A stretch of DNA of 64,000 bases from Mesostigma viride. Lineage: Eukaryota; Streptophyta; Mesostigmatophyceae; Mesostigmatales; Mesostigmataceae. Location: contig RPFO01000106.1 in NCBI GenBank assembly GCA_009746045.1, positions 1,633,711 through 1,697,710 of the forward strand, read 5' to 3'. This document shows positions 1-12,260 of this stretch, piece after piece (the first letter of the stretch is position 1; each line of letters opens with the position of its first letter). Made by a program: the position numbers and the translations under genes. Below the pieces are notes generated by a model. The model had not been told where the DNA came from. It was given only the letters and a program-made list of their open reading frames with translations, and made no database searches.

Positions 1-2043
1 ATAGACACTCAGGCACAGGTCAGTGTGATCAGTGCACAAGCCATCCCTGGTCTTGAGATTGCACCTTCATTTTGGGCACGGGTGCAGGATTTCTCAGGCC
101 AAAGCTCACTGGATGTAGTGGGACAAGTGATGCTCCCTATACTTGGTATTCAGACACCCTTCCAGGTGGTGGAGGGGTACTCTGGTAACACCTTGTTGGG
201 GGAACCTTTTGTATCCTATCCTGGGGTGCTTATCTCAGCTAATGAGCTCAGTGTCACAGGGGTGGGTGCAGTTCCTCTGGACCACTTTAAAATCCCTCTC
301 TCCAGTATTGTCCCTGGTATGGATGCTGTCATCAAGGCAGTCAACACTCAGTATGCACCAGGGGAGATCCCTGATCTGGACAAGTTAGTGCACAGCCAGT
401 TCCTCCATCCCTCAGCCTTTGGGCTGGGTAAGTGGGACATAGCCATGCACTCACCCCACCAAATCTCCCACGTCATACAAGAATGCAAAACACAAAAAGG
501 GTTTACCAAGTGGCTGATGGCCATTGTCCACCAAGCCAGGCAGGAATGGGTCCTGCCCAACCCCAAAAACCCTCAATACAAACCTCCTGTCACCCCTTCA
601 TGGGACGTGCCAGAGGGAGCCAAAAAGCTCAGATTAAAATTTGTTCTCAAACAAAAACCACAAAAAGTGGGCTCCCCAATCTTCCATGCCAGACCATGTG
701 TCACAGAATTAAAGGGGACATCCACACTGCCAAAAGGGGAAACCTACACACCTGGGCTGCAACAAACCTCACTCAGGATCATGCTCTCCCTATTCCTCCA
801 CAACCTCAATGCAGGCCAAGACTATGTCTGCAAAGCCACTGATATTAAAAGGGCCTTCCTCAGGGGGGACCCAGAAAAGGCTGAATCTGTGTGGAAAGGG
901 AAGGTGTACGTGGTAGACACCCCAGCTGTGTGGAAACCTTACATTGATGAGCCCCACCTTATCATCAACATTGGGGTGGAAGGGCTTGTCAGTGCCCCAA
1001 AAATTTTCAGAGACTCAGCAGAGGAAGTATTCAAAAAGCTCAAGGCCACGTATGATGACCTGGACCCATGCTTTTTTGTTGTACCCACCCCCTCTGGACT
1101 GCTGTTCTTTGTGTGGCATGGAGATGACCAACTCATTTGTGGGCCTAGAGCTGAGGTGGAAACCTTTATTCAGCAGGTCCAGGAATCATATGAGATTGGC
1201 AAACAGGTGGAATTGAGCACAACCCCCATCCAGTTCTGTGGCATCATGTTGCAGCTGCACAGGCAGCCAGATCAGTGGGTCTGCTCTCTCTCTCCTCCTG
1301 CAGAATATATCCAAGATTGTCTAGATCTGCTGCACACACTACCTCCCCTTACACATGTGTGCCACTGTTCAGGGCAAACTGGGGTGGTGGTCAGCCATCT
1401 GTGGGGCTCCCTTAGCTGTCATCAGCAGGGTCACCCATGATGTTCTAGTCAAATCAAATGCAGTCACATCAGGAAGTTGGTCAATGACTGCCCCCCCTCA
1501 TCCTCCATGGCCTGAATCTGATGGAAGACATCCACATCCAAGTGTCATGGACAGCTCCATGGAGAGCAGAACAATCAATCAGATGGGGGCACGGGAATCA
1601 GGGCTGTTTTTTCTCACCAACAGGTCAGATTACATGTCCCTCACTTCCTGGTACAGCAGGCTACACCGCAGAAAACCTGGCAGCAGCAACTCAGCTGAAT
1701 GTCGTGCTGTGGTGTCTGCTGCATTGCATGCTCGTTCCCTGCAGCACATGCTCACCTGGCTACAAACCCAGGCAGGCAGCACATGCAATGTCATCTCACA
1801 TCTCTATACTGACAGCTATCTGTGATCAGTTTTCTAACCAAGAAATCTGTTTCTGCTGCTGTCCACACTGACCTGGATTGGGTGATCCTCAAACAGGAGG
1901 CCACCTATTTTTCCAGCTGGACTCATGTGGATGATGAGGACAACCCAGCAGACGCTCTAACGAAGCTGCGGGATGCTGCTGGCCAACAGTACCAGCTCCT
2001 CTTTCAGAACATGAACCCCTATGATATCAGAGTCAGTGTTTGA
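1..2043 (+). pseudogene. pol: Element A pol fragment: protease, reverse transcriptase, RNase H (frameshifted)
   Basis: Frame 1 is open from base 1 and begins in a retropepsin-like active site, IDTQAQVSV, followed by the flap/strand motif LLGEPFVSYPG. The RT follows with LKFVLKQK, the first catalytic aspartate in ATDIKRAFLRGD (about 835-870), the VEGLVSAPKIF motif (Copia YGLKQSP position) and WHGDDQL (about 1117-1137), which replaces the usual YVDD. After about 1400 the reading moves to another frame for RNase H (SNSAECRAVV, then YTDS near 1806) and back again near 1822 for the end, DEDNPADALTKL. At least two frameshifts make the copy non-functional. It stops with TGA at 2041-2043. Copia-type RT/RNase H assignment is firm; activity is excluded by the shifts unless they are sequencing errors. 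Confidence 0.85.
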
Positions 2044-2417
2044 ATAAATGACTGGCCATAGCACAGTACACAACCACCACACCCCCTTACCACAGCGATA
2101 GCTGCTGGGCGCCATAAAATTCAACACATTCGTTGTGGGGTGTGAGTGCTGGCTAGGTCAGATTTGTATCCATTTGCAGCTTGAGGACACAAGCTTTGTA
2201 TCCATTTACTTAATGTGTGCTTCAGTAACTGGCCAAACCAGCCAGCTGTGTACACCTTATTTAATGTGCAATATAACACCTGGCCAGAACAGCCAGCTGT
2301 AACCAACCTGGCTCAACCAGCCATGTCTCTTTTGTACCCCTAATCAACTTAAAAACAATAACAATAATGTTGGGGGTGCAGACCTGCATTAAGAAATAAA
2401 TAATAAAACAATACTGG
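2044..2417 (+). other. Element A 3' untranslated region
   Basis: No ORF. This A/C-rich stretch between the pol stop and the 3' LTR contains short degenerate repeats around 'ggccaaaccagccagctg' (2230-2330) and ends in the A-rich tract AATAAAACAATACTGG, in the position of the polypurine tract next to the LTR. Confidence 0.5.
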
Positions 2418-2901
2418 AGTTAGTCTCCATGCTTTGCTGTAGACTAAGTCTCAAAGGCATTGTGAATACAACGTATGAATAAGCCTTGTAAACCTACGTT
2501 GGTATGTGAATATAAATACCACGTGGGCTATGCAGATAGGAATGCTAGTCGAGTCGCATACGTTTCCCTAGATAGGTACTTTGGGTACTGAGGTACGTGA
2601 CAGATGTCAGTACCCAGTATACGTAGTGTCCTGTCATTGGACGGTACTAGAGTATCCTAGATAGGGACCGTACTGCAGCGTGCATTGATCTGTGATCGCA
2701 CGATGCAGTGACTAGACTGCTACCTGTCATCGTGTGGCCTCGGGCCAACGGTCTGCACCCAACGGTCACTGGCGGCGCAGCCGGTGAGAGGAACGTTGAT
2801 AAAGGGTAAACCTATTTTCTAATGAACCAAGCAATTCATTGCTCACAGCATACAGTGTTCTCAAGCAATATATCCCGTCGTTCATTTCTCATATTCTAAC
2901 T
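2418..2901 (+). repeat. Element A 3' LTR (484 bp, AGTTAG...CTAACT)
   Basis: Starts AGTTAGTCTCC and ends ATTCTAACT, the same AGTT...AACT termini as the LTRs of elements B, C and D. A TATA-like tataaatacc lies near 2510, a plausible promoter. Only one copy is in the window, so the boundaries rest on the terminal inverted bases and on the resumption of element B at 2902. Confidence 0.65.
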
Positions 2902-3692
2902 ACTGAAGAACCTTGTATTGCACTGCTGCCTTCTGCACTAGCTTGGTCAAAGCATCAGCAGGATTGTCAACCCCAGGGATATGCTCAATATTGGCCAAGG
3001 AGGACAACTCCTTAAGAAGGAGATAATCCAAGTCCCTACTTCTGGCCATCTGCCTGTGCACAAACTGCACCATCCCCATGGAGTCTGTTTTTAGAAGAGT
3101 GGTAACCTGAAGTGGCCAAGGAGTGTTAGAAGTCATCTGATGAAGCAACTCCTTCAGATAAAGGCTTGTGTGAATGCCTTCACAAATAGCCCTGCATTCT
3201 GCCACATCACTGCTGACAGCCACCCGTTTGTGCAGGCGACTAAACCAGCTCACCAAACTCCCCAGGCCTTCCTGTCTGAGCACAAAGAGCCCTGCAGCCC
3301 TGAGTTATTATAAATAGTGACGGAACCTTTTTGCCACTTGGGCAATTAGGTCCGTCACTATTTATCCGGCGAAAACCACTCGCCGGTATCTATTCCGCGT
3401 TAAGTTCACGTGAACGTGGCGCGGAATTTGATACCGGCGAGTGGTTTTCGCCGGATAAATAGTGACGGACCTAATTGCCCAAGTGGCAAAAAGGTTCCGT
3501 CACTATTTATAATAACTAAAACGTCGTAGTGTGGGGGCCGATATCTATATCGTACCACTGATACCTACTGCATGTAGTACCGAATCTCGCCTTAACGATA
3601 TTCCAACCGGGCATATTTTCCCTTCTGGCACTTTCGTTTGGCCTTCTGGTATCAATTCCTTCCGGTATTCGGAAATACCCGTGTCACCACAG

Positions 3693-3703
3693 GGATTCGA
3701 ACC
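3693..3703 (-). other. tRNA T-arm/B-box-like motif, left arm of H1
   Basis: GGTTCGAATCC on the - strand, set in GGGGG-TTCGAAT-CCCTG, which pairs at four of five T-stem positions. CTAAGACC, resembling a leucine-type anticodon loop, lies about 20 bp upstream across the module edge. This is consistent with a tRNA-derived 3' half or a Pol III B box; no complete cloverleaf was found. Confidence 0.5.
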
Positions 3704-3953
3704 CCCGACTTACGAGGTCTTAGTTATTATAAATAGTGACGGAACCTTTTTGCCACTTGGGCAATTAGGTCCGTCACTATTTATCCGGCGAAAACCACTC
3801 GCCGGTATCTATTCCGCGTTAAGTTCACGTGAACGTGGCGCGGAATTGATATCGGCGAGTGGTTTTCGCCGGATAAATAGTGACGGACCTAATTGCCCAA
3901 GTGGCAAAAAGGTTCCGTCACTATTTATAATAACTAAGACCTCGTAAGTCGGG

Positions 3954-3964
3954 GGTTCGAATCC
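3954..3964 (+). other. tRNA T-arm/B-box-like motif, right arm of H1
   Basis: The inverted partner of the motif at 3693-3703: GGTTCGAATCC preceded by CTAAGACCTCGTAAGTC. Both arms keep it exactly, whereas other arm positions differ slightly. Confidence 0.5.
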
Positions 3965-4453
3965 CTGTGGTGACACGGGTATTTCCGAATACCGGAAGGA
4001 ATTGATACCAGAAGGCCAAACGAAAGTGCCAGAAGGGAAAATATGCCCGGTTGGAATATCGTTAAGGCGAGATTCGGTACTACAGTAGGTATCAGTGGTA
4101 CGATATAGATATCGGCCCCCACACTACGACGTTTTAGTTATTATAAATAGTGACGGAACCTTTTTGCCACTTGGGCAATTAGGTCCGTCACTATTTATCC
4201 GGCGAAAACCACTCGCCGGTATCAATTCCGCGCCACGTTCACGTGAACTTAACGCGGAATAGATACCGGCGAGTGGTTTTCGCCGGATAAATAGTGACGG
4301 ACCTAATTGCCCAAGTGGCAAAAAGGTTCCGTCACTATTTATAATAACTCCCTGCCCCTGACCTTGGAGACCCGCCTGCTGTCCATTGAGCTATCCACAT
4401 ACAGCTCCATGCAAATGGGTTGTGATAAATCCACTGCAGACTATTGTAATACG

Positions 4454-5070
4454 AGTTGTATGAGAGTGAATGCCAAGAATTCCGCCATGGTTCTTGCAGG
4501 AAGTTGCCTTTATTAATACCAAGGAAACACAGACGTAAGTCACGTCACTTCCAAGACTGCACGCAGCACAGGCGACAGGGTCGCAGTGCCAAGAGAACGT
4601 GCACGCAAGAACTAGCGTCCCGGTGCGACCAAGTCACACATATAGGTTGTTAGGGACGCGTCCAAGTAATCAGCTGCACTGTCACAGCTGAACTGTCAAT
4701 CAATTGATTACACAGACTCTGGCACGCCTTTGGCGCGCAGATCTATCAATTGTCCATACGGCTAGTCCTGTGGACCTATCCGTACACTGCTCAGCATCAA
4801 TTGTCTCATAGGTCCTGGCGCGCTACAGTGCGCCTACCTATCAATTGACCATCAAGTCCTGTACAAGTCCTGTCAACGTCCTGCGGACTATCAAAGTGAC
4901 ACTTGTACATCCTGTGTCCGTACGCGCCCACAGTGGCGCGCCGGGTACTGTCGGCACAGCCTAGGAAACGTCATAACTTTTACGTTCCTTAACCAAATGA
5001 GGCGTTCAAGGTGCCGTTGGAAAGAGCGTAACAATCTCTATCCATCTAACGTAAATTCTTTACGTTAACT
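4454..5070 (-). repeat. Element B LTR, left copy (617 bp)
   Basis: On the - strand it begins AGTTAACGTAAAG and ends CATACAACT. Nearly identical to 24909-25529 and 35393-36009. The adjacent higher-coordinate sequence reads, on the - strand, AAGAAGGGATTGG directly before AGTT, which is the polypurine tract. The lower-coordinate side reads CGTATTACA, the primer-site position. Confidence 0.85.
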
Positions 5071-6010
5071 CCAATCCCTTCTTTTCTTTAGGGATCACAT
5101 CCCCTGCCAGGGACCCTTGAAGTAGCTTGAAATGTCCTTCACTCCAGCTTGAAGCTTGAACAGATGTCTTTAATGGCCATTGCCATTCCCCCAGCCTTTT
5201 CTTTTAAGGAACTGGAAAAGAAACAGATCTGCCACAGGGAAAACCATTCCATGAGAAATGGATAAAAACCTATGGAAGTGGCATTACATAGTACCACCAG
5301 ATATTAGAAGCACACAAATTAAATACATACAGGTTAATTCTATGAGGTCTTCTCCAGGAATTAATCCCATCACCTCGGTAGAGCCTCCAGTACAATGACC
5401 TTCTGGCGGTGAGTTACATTAATCCCAGATACTAATCCCATAAAACCCAGTACATATTCAATATAAGTACAATAAATCCATGACAATTAAAATACCACTT
5501 GACAAAAAGGCGTATTACAATAGTTTGCCTGTCATTCTCTCAACAGGGGTCTATTGGCGCCCGTCTTACGGCGCCCGTCTACTTGCCAGATGGTAAACTG
5601 CCACAGCAAACAAATGACAAAATGAAACACATAGGCAACAATTAAATCCTGCCCTGGGGAACTAGGGAAGTCTGAACAGGCAAACACCTGAACAGGCCAG
5701 CTTGTAGAAACATAATACCAGGGAATCGAACCCCGCCCTATAAACCCCAGAATAAAGGTTCCCAGACCATTGTGAGAGGTATGTACAAATATACATTTCT
5801 TTTAAGATAGAATACATGGTCTGTAATGGACCTGTCAACCTTGTGTAGTCAACAGCATGAACCCCAGCCAAAGCCTGGCTGTATCCTGATTAAAATCAGA
5901 GTGAGTGTACCATGGTCCATGAGCCTTAGTACAGACTAAAATACAGGTATTATGCCAGTCACAATGCTGACACTACCACACAATCTGCTCTCCAATGCCC
6001 TATAACCAGC
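5071..6010 (-). other. Element B 3' UTR, left copy
   Basis: About 940 bp between the RNase H stop and the LTR, nearly identical to 25530-26478. No ORF of substance. It contains GGGGTTCGATTCCC on the - strand (5721-5734), resembling a tRNA T arm with a fully paired five-base stem, and ends in the polypurine tract. Confidence 0.75.
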
Positions 6011-6254
6011 TTAGACAGCTTGCTGAGATGGGTCCATCAGAGACTGAAGAACCTTGTATTGCACTGCTGCCTTCTGCACTAGCTTGGTCAAAGCATCAGC
6101 AGGATTGTCAACCCAAGGGATATGCTCAATATTGGCCAAGGAGGACAACTCCTTAAGAAGGAGATAATCCAAGTCCCTACTTCTGGCCATCTGCCTGTGC
6201 ACAAACTGCACCATCCCCATGGAGTCTGTTTTTAGAAGAGTGGTAACCTGAAGT
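6011..6254 (-). pseudogene. Solo RNase H, C-terminal half (split by element C)
   Basis: Encodes the end of RNase H: the third catalytic Asp region TDSMGMVQF, then LDYLLLKELSS and DNPADALTKL, stopping with TAA after DPSQQAV. Its N-terminal half is at 24616-24896. The two halves join in frame across element C, whose target duplication GAAGT occupies 6250-6254 and 24616-24620. The 'PWVD' here replaces PGVD of the other copies. Confidence 0.8.
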
Positions 6255-6952
6255 AGTTAACGTTCCTAGCAAACGCAATGTGAAGGATATGGTTGCAATG
6301 CAGCAATGTGTGAATATGGTTGGAAACGGAGCTTTGTTAAAATTGGATAATGTTACAGCGCTCACACACTTGAGGCTTGTACACGCGCTTGCCAAGTCAA
6401 GGCACAACACGTGAGGCGGGCTCGCAAGAGATCTACCCAAATGGCACTGGCCTATTGTTTATATACTTGTGCACTGTGCTTGCTAGTCCTGAGCAACCTA
6501 AGAGGTATGCTCAGTAATAACACCCCCGGTACAGTATTCACTACCTGTACAGCGCCCAGCTCCTATACAGTAGGTCTGCCATACAGGCACAGTGACCACA
6601 GAGCACAGTCCACAGTGACTATTGCATCTGCACCTAGAAGTCCAGGACTAAGCCTGCGGTACCAACAGACCACAGGTTAAGGTTCCTATTTCCTGCGTAC
6701 GACGTATTAATCCAATACCGTCGTAGGTACAGCACCTAATTCCTGTCAGCCCAGGAATTACTGTCGACCCCATATGTCGTCGGCAAATATTCACGTCCGA
6801 CTTAGAAGAACAGCCGGCTCGCGCTCGCGCGCGACCGGGAAGTCGGAACGCCATAACTTTCTTGATACTTGTCGGAATGAACTCGTTCCGGTGCCGCTGG
6901 AATCGCAGAGATATGCCGAATCAGGATCACGCCAATGCGCTTGGCGTTAACT
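6255..6952 (-). repeat. Element C 3' LTR (698 bp)
   Basis: Ends AGTTAACG and CGTTAACT, perfect 8-bp inverted termini. Matches 23921-24615 with a few substitutions and short indels (for example an extra 'tcta' near 6430). The - strand sequence before it is the polypurine tract, separated by the CACTA insertion. Confidence 0.9.
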
Positions 6953-7290
6953 CCACACTATACTTTTCGTCCGAGGGTGGTAAAAAGGATCCGAGGCGTA
7001 AATTACCAGGTGGTAAATTACGCCTCGGCTCATTCTTACTATATACATCTCACCTACGATCCCACGCAGTAAGTTATCGCTGAGATCCCACCTACGATCC
7101 CACGCCGTAAGTTACGAGGTGGTAAGTTACGTCGTGGTAAGATTCCGACGTGGTAAGATTCCGACGTGGTAAGATTCCGACGTGGTAAGATTACGACGTG
7201 GTAAGATTCCGACGTGGTAAGATTCCGACGTGGTAATGTACGTACGGTAATTTACCACCTGGTAGTTTACGATCCCGGTACTCGGTCCCG

Positions 7291-9577
7291 TAGGTTACGA
7301 CGTCGTATGCTTCTCGCGTACACTACCGGTACTACACTATCATGTCGCTATGTCGTTCTGAATTGCAGTACGCATGTCACTTAGAATTTCACTGAAGGAA
7401 TTTCACTTATCATTTCGGTCAACCTAACCCCTAACACCCATTTACTCGGAAAAAAAAATAAAAATGAATGGCATTTGCAGCAAGGCTCATGCAAGACAAG
7501 TTTCTATTTCATAAACCATTTCATTATTACATGCAGGATTACATGTCATGCACAAAAATCCAACGCCTTCACAGAAAGAGCATATCAAGTCTTCTGACGA
7601 CAATATCAAGTCAATATCAAAGTCGTGGCTTCTCTTCGTGGCTTGAAATACTGTTTCCATGCAGTGCTTAGGACAGCTCCGGGGATGTCGGCACCGCACA
7701 GAAGCTCCATCCGGGAGCAAGTGCGCCGGGGGAAGATGTTGTACATCCAGAGCTCGATATGTGCGGGATGCCGTCGTGTTGGAAACCGAGGTGTCTGCAC
7801 AGAATTCCGCGCGCAGGCAGCTTGTGCCTTTACGGGGGAAGACCTGCGACACAAAAACCGTGTCCGGACAATGCAATACGGAGAAATGGCAACGGCAGAT
7901 GGAGTCGGCTAAGGCCGCTTGTAAGGAAAGTGATTTTTAATGCACGAATAAATGTATAATGCATGCTACATCGCCATCGCTTGGGCGGTGAAAAGACAAG
8001 GACCAACCACATGCCCCCACCTACCCTTCGTGCATCCCGCCCTTGACGAGGCACAACCATGTGCCCCCACCTACCCTTTGTGCGTCCCTCCCTTGACAAG
8101 AAACAAGCACGTGCACCTATCTAACCTTTGTGCATCCCTTCCTTGGCAAGGAACAAGCACACCCACCCACCTACTCCACATGCATCCCTCCCTTGACAAG
8201 GAACAAGCACGATCACCCAGCTACCCACTAGCACGGCAGCAAGGCAGACCTTACAATGGCAAGTGATGTTTATCGGTAGAAACTGTTAGACAACTAGCAA
8301 ACGAGCCAGCCGGTGAAGAGCAAGGCACGCATGCAAGGAATTTGTCGTTGCCTATGTCTACGCTTGAGTTTGTCACTGCAGTTGAAATCTGCATTTGCAT
8401 CAGCAGGCCCGATCGAACCCCATGTCGCCACCCGCATTTCCACTTATACTTCACGGCCCCTTATTCTTCTCTTGTGCCTGCCTTTGCCCTAACTGTTACC
8501 CTAGCATCTGCCCTTGCCCCTACCTTTTGATCCCCAGTGTTTGCCGTTGCCCTCATCCTTCCCCTAGTGCCTGCCCTTGTCTTCATCTTTTCCCTTGTGC
8601 CTGCCCGTGCCCTTGTCCGTTCCCTCGTGCTTGACTTGTCCTAATCTCTTTCCCTTGCGCCTGCCCTTGCCCTTATCCGCTTCCCTTGTGCCTGCCCCTG
8701 CCCTTGTCATTTCCCTTGAGCCTGCCCTTTTGGCAAGCACAAGTGCCTTAATCCTTTCCTTGGCCTTGTGCTTGCTCTTCCAGTTTCCCTTTCCTTTGCT
8801 CGTGCGGTTGCCTTTGCTCTTACCCGGGTGCTTGCCCTTGCCGTTTGCAAGCTGCATTATTGTCTTAGCAAGCTAGCAAGTGCAAACTGGCACTGAGCCA
8901 GAAATGCAAGCAAAGCAGCCAGTGTAAATAAGGATGGACGGGAACAGTAGAAAGCTAGAGGTGGCTACGGTGCTAGAGCTCATGGCAACAAGGTGGTCCC
9001 ATTCTTGCTGCATTGGGTGCGTTGCGTGGGTGGGATATTGCGATAGGGGGACATTCTTGCCTTGGTTGTGTTTTCACATGCACCCGGTGCTTGAATTTAT
9101 GCGTGCAAGGGTGGCTGGTATCCCAACCAACAGCCCAAGAGGAAAAAGAGTGCTTAGAAAGCAAGAATGACTTTATGTTGGTAATAGCAGTGGTGGCGGC
9201 AGCAAAAACTGTTGTTGTAGATGCAAGCTACAACACTGCTGATGGTTTCTCACACTAATGTGGATAATGATAATGCATGCCACTTAACGGGACCATATAA
9301 ACCACAACAAGAATAATCGTGAGAGCAAAAGAAAGAGGAGTACAAAACGGCCGGCTTACCTAGCTACAGCAAAAAAATTGCATGAAAAACAAGATAACTC
9401 ACCTTTGTCGCAGCAGTGACCATATGAGACAGCTCACAAAAACTTGTTGATCCTTGAAACTTCCTGCTTGAAGGCAGCCACCAACGGTCTGGATTTTTCA
9501 CCCCAGTCCTTCTCAACAGCCAAGGGAAAGGGAAAGAGAGAGGAGGGGTGCGGGAGGGACAAGAGAGCGGGGGGTGG
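7291..9577. other. CACTA interior: low-complexity and unidentified sequence
   Basis: 7291-7460 holds nothing recognisable. 7487-7960 has overlapping ORFs on both strands with no recognisable domain. 8000-8230 has about four degenerate 51-bp repeats built on 'cccttgacaaggaacaagcac'. 8430-8850 is a degenerate C/T-rich minisatellite of 'tgcccttgccctt' type. 8850-9577 shows no gene or clear repeat. Confidence 0.5.
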
Positions 9578-10985
<1,408 letters not shown>

Positions 10986-11535
10986 GGTGGTGGTACACAA
11001 ATACCGTACAAGTGATACACAAATACCGTACAAGTGATACACAATTGCAGCCAGGACAACAGCGGGTCGCTGCGTACCTGCCGTGGGAAGGAGGACAAGT
11101 GATACACAAATACGCTACAAGTGATACACAAATACCGTACAAGTGATACACAATTGCAGCCAGGACAACAGCGGGTCGCTGCGTACCTGCCGTGGGAAGG
11201 AGGACAAGTGATACACAAATACGCTACAAGTGATACACAAATACCGTACAAGTGATACACAATTGCAGCCAGGACAACAGCGGGTCGCTGCGTACCTGCC
11301 GTGGGAAGGAGGACAAGTGATACACAAATACCGTACAAGTGATACACAAATACCGTACAAGTGATACACAATTGCAGCCAGGACAACAGCGGGTCGCTGC
11401 GTACCTGCCGTGGGAAGGAGGACAAGTGATACACAAATACGCTACAAGTGATACACAAATACCGTACAAGTGATACACAATTGCAGCCAGGACAACAGCG
11501 GGTCGCTGCGTACCTGCCGTGGGAAGGAGGGGGGT
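10986..11535. repeat. 109-bp tandem satellite, five units
   Basis: The marker 'gcagccaggacaac' recurs at 11047, 11156, 11265, 11374 and 11483, exactly 109 bp apart. Each unit contains two or three short sub-repeats of 'gtgatacacaaata'. Units are nearly identical, pointing to recent amplification. 109 is not a multiple of three, so ORFs through the array shift frame every unit and are not genes. Confidence 0.95.
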
Positions 11536-11549
11536 GGTACACAAATATC

Positions 11550-12260
11550 CGACCTATATATTAGCAATAGCCGCCGCCTATCAAACAGGTCCTATTCATC
11601 ACGAGCGTCAACGCCCCGTCATCGCCCCGTCATCGCCCGGCCGAGGGCCTTAACCTGTTAACTCTTTATTCGGAGTGATAGTCAACGACCTATACTACCA
11701 ATAGCTGCCGCATATCAAACATGGGCTTATCATCACGCCCGTCGAGGGCGATGACGGTGACGACCGTCACCGTCATCGCCCTCGACGGGCCAACATCTAA
11801 ACTCTTCTCTTAATCAACAATCTATGTTACCAATAGCCGCCGCCTATCAAACAGATCCTATTCATCACGCGCGTCAACGCCCCGTCATCGCCCCGTCATC
11901 GCCCCGTGATCGCCATGCCGAGCCAGCCGAGGGCCAACCTCTTAACTCTTTACATTTGTATTCGGAGTAGTAGTCAACGACCTATATTACCAATAGCCGC
12001 CGCATATCAAAAAGGTCGTATTCATGACGCCCGTCGAGGGCGATGACGGTGACGCCGTCACCGTCATCGCCCACGGGCCAACATCTAAACTCTTCTCTTA
12101 ATCAACAATCTATATTACCAATAGCCGCCGCCTGTCAAACAGATCCTATTCATCACGCGCGTCAACGCCCCGTCATCGCCCCGTCATCGCCCCGTCATCG
12201 CTCCGTGATCGCCATGCCGACTGCCGAGGGCCAACCTCTTAACTCTTTATTCGGAGTAAT
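11550..12260. repeat. Higher-order repeat of two alternating units (about 130-160 bp each)
   Basis: Unit type 1 carries 'caatagccgccgcctatcaa' plus runs of 'ccccgtcatcg'. Unit type 2 carries 'gccgcatatcaaa' plus an inverted pair around 'gggcgatgacggtgacg'. They alternate 1-2-1-2-1 starting near 11560, 11690, 11828, 11989 and 12116. The type 2 centre can form a strong GC hairpin. Confidence 0.8.

Larger units (their letters stand above)
1..2901 (+). mobile_element. Element A: 3' part of a divergent Copia-like LTR retrotransposon
   Basis: The window opens inside the protease region of pol and runs through RT and RNase H to a 3' UTR and 3' LTR. The 5' LTR, gag and integrase lie beyond the left edge. 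The LTR ends in AACT at 2901, and the bases that follow (ACTGA, 2902-2906) are where the RNase H of element B resumes in the opposite orientation. Element A therefore appears to have inserted into element B; the matching left duplication is outside the window. Lineage membership rests on protease, RT and RNase H motifs shared with elements B, C and D. Confidence 0.8.
3303..4349. mobile_element. H1: composite hairpin element, module-arm-module-arm'-module, TSD CCCTG
   Basis: Three copies of a near-perfect palindromic module of about 214 bp (3303-3517, 3722-3935, 4136-4349) start AGTTATTATAAATAG and end CTATTTATAATAACT. Between them lie two roughly 200-bp arms (3518-3721 and 3936-4135) that are inverted copies of each other, so the whole 1,047 bp folds on itself. 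The element is flanked by CCCTG at 3298-3302 and 4350-4354; the intact RNase H copies near 24810 and 26910 have one CCCTG, proving insertion. The arms contain a tRNA T-arm-like sequence. The loop at the module tip is in one orientation in the first two modules and reversed in the third. No protein is encoded. Confidence 0.9.
2902..4441 (-). pseudogene. Solo RNase H, leftmost copy, interrupted by hairpin element H1
   Basis: Coding parts are 4355-4441 and 2902-3302. They encode the Copia-type RNase H only: MELYVDSSMD (first catalytic Asp), SSDVAECRAI (Glu), LKTDSMGM (Asp) and the C-terminal PGVDNPADALTKL. A possible start, ATGGAGCTG, lies just inside the deletion joint and close to the LTR, so the unit could express RNase H alone. 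H1 inserted with duplication CCCTG (3298-3302 and 4350-4354). The C-terminus is removed by element A. Confidence 0.75.

Noticed and set aside
3722-3935. Central module of H1 as a separate later insertion
   Set aside because: Its flanks are inverted copies rather than a direct 5-bp duplication, so it is part of the composite structure rather than an independent insertion.
3693-3964. Functional tRNA genes
   Set aside because: Only the T-arm part is convincing; no acceptor/D-arm pairing was found for H1, H2 or H3.
7487-8266. Several ORFs of 80-130 residues on both strands in the CACTA interior
   Set aside because: Mutually overlapping, without a recognisable domain or clear start and splice context; not enough support for a gene.
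10986-11535. CRISPR-like regular repeats
   Set aside because: Units are continuous 109-bp copies without unique spacers, in a eukaryotic transposon, and there are no cas genes.
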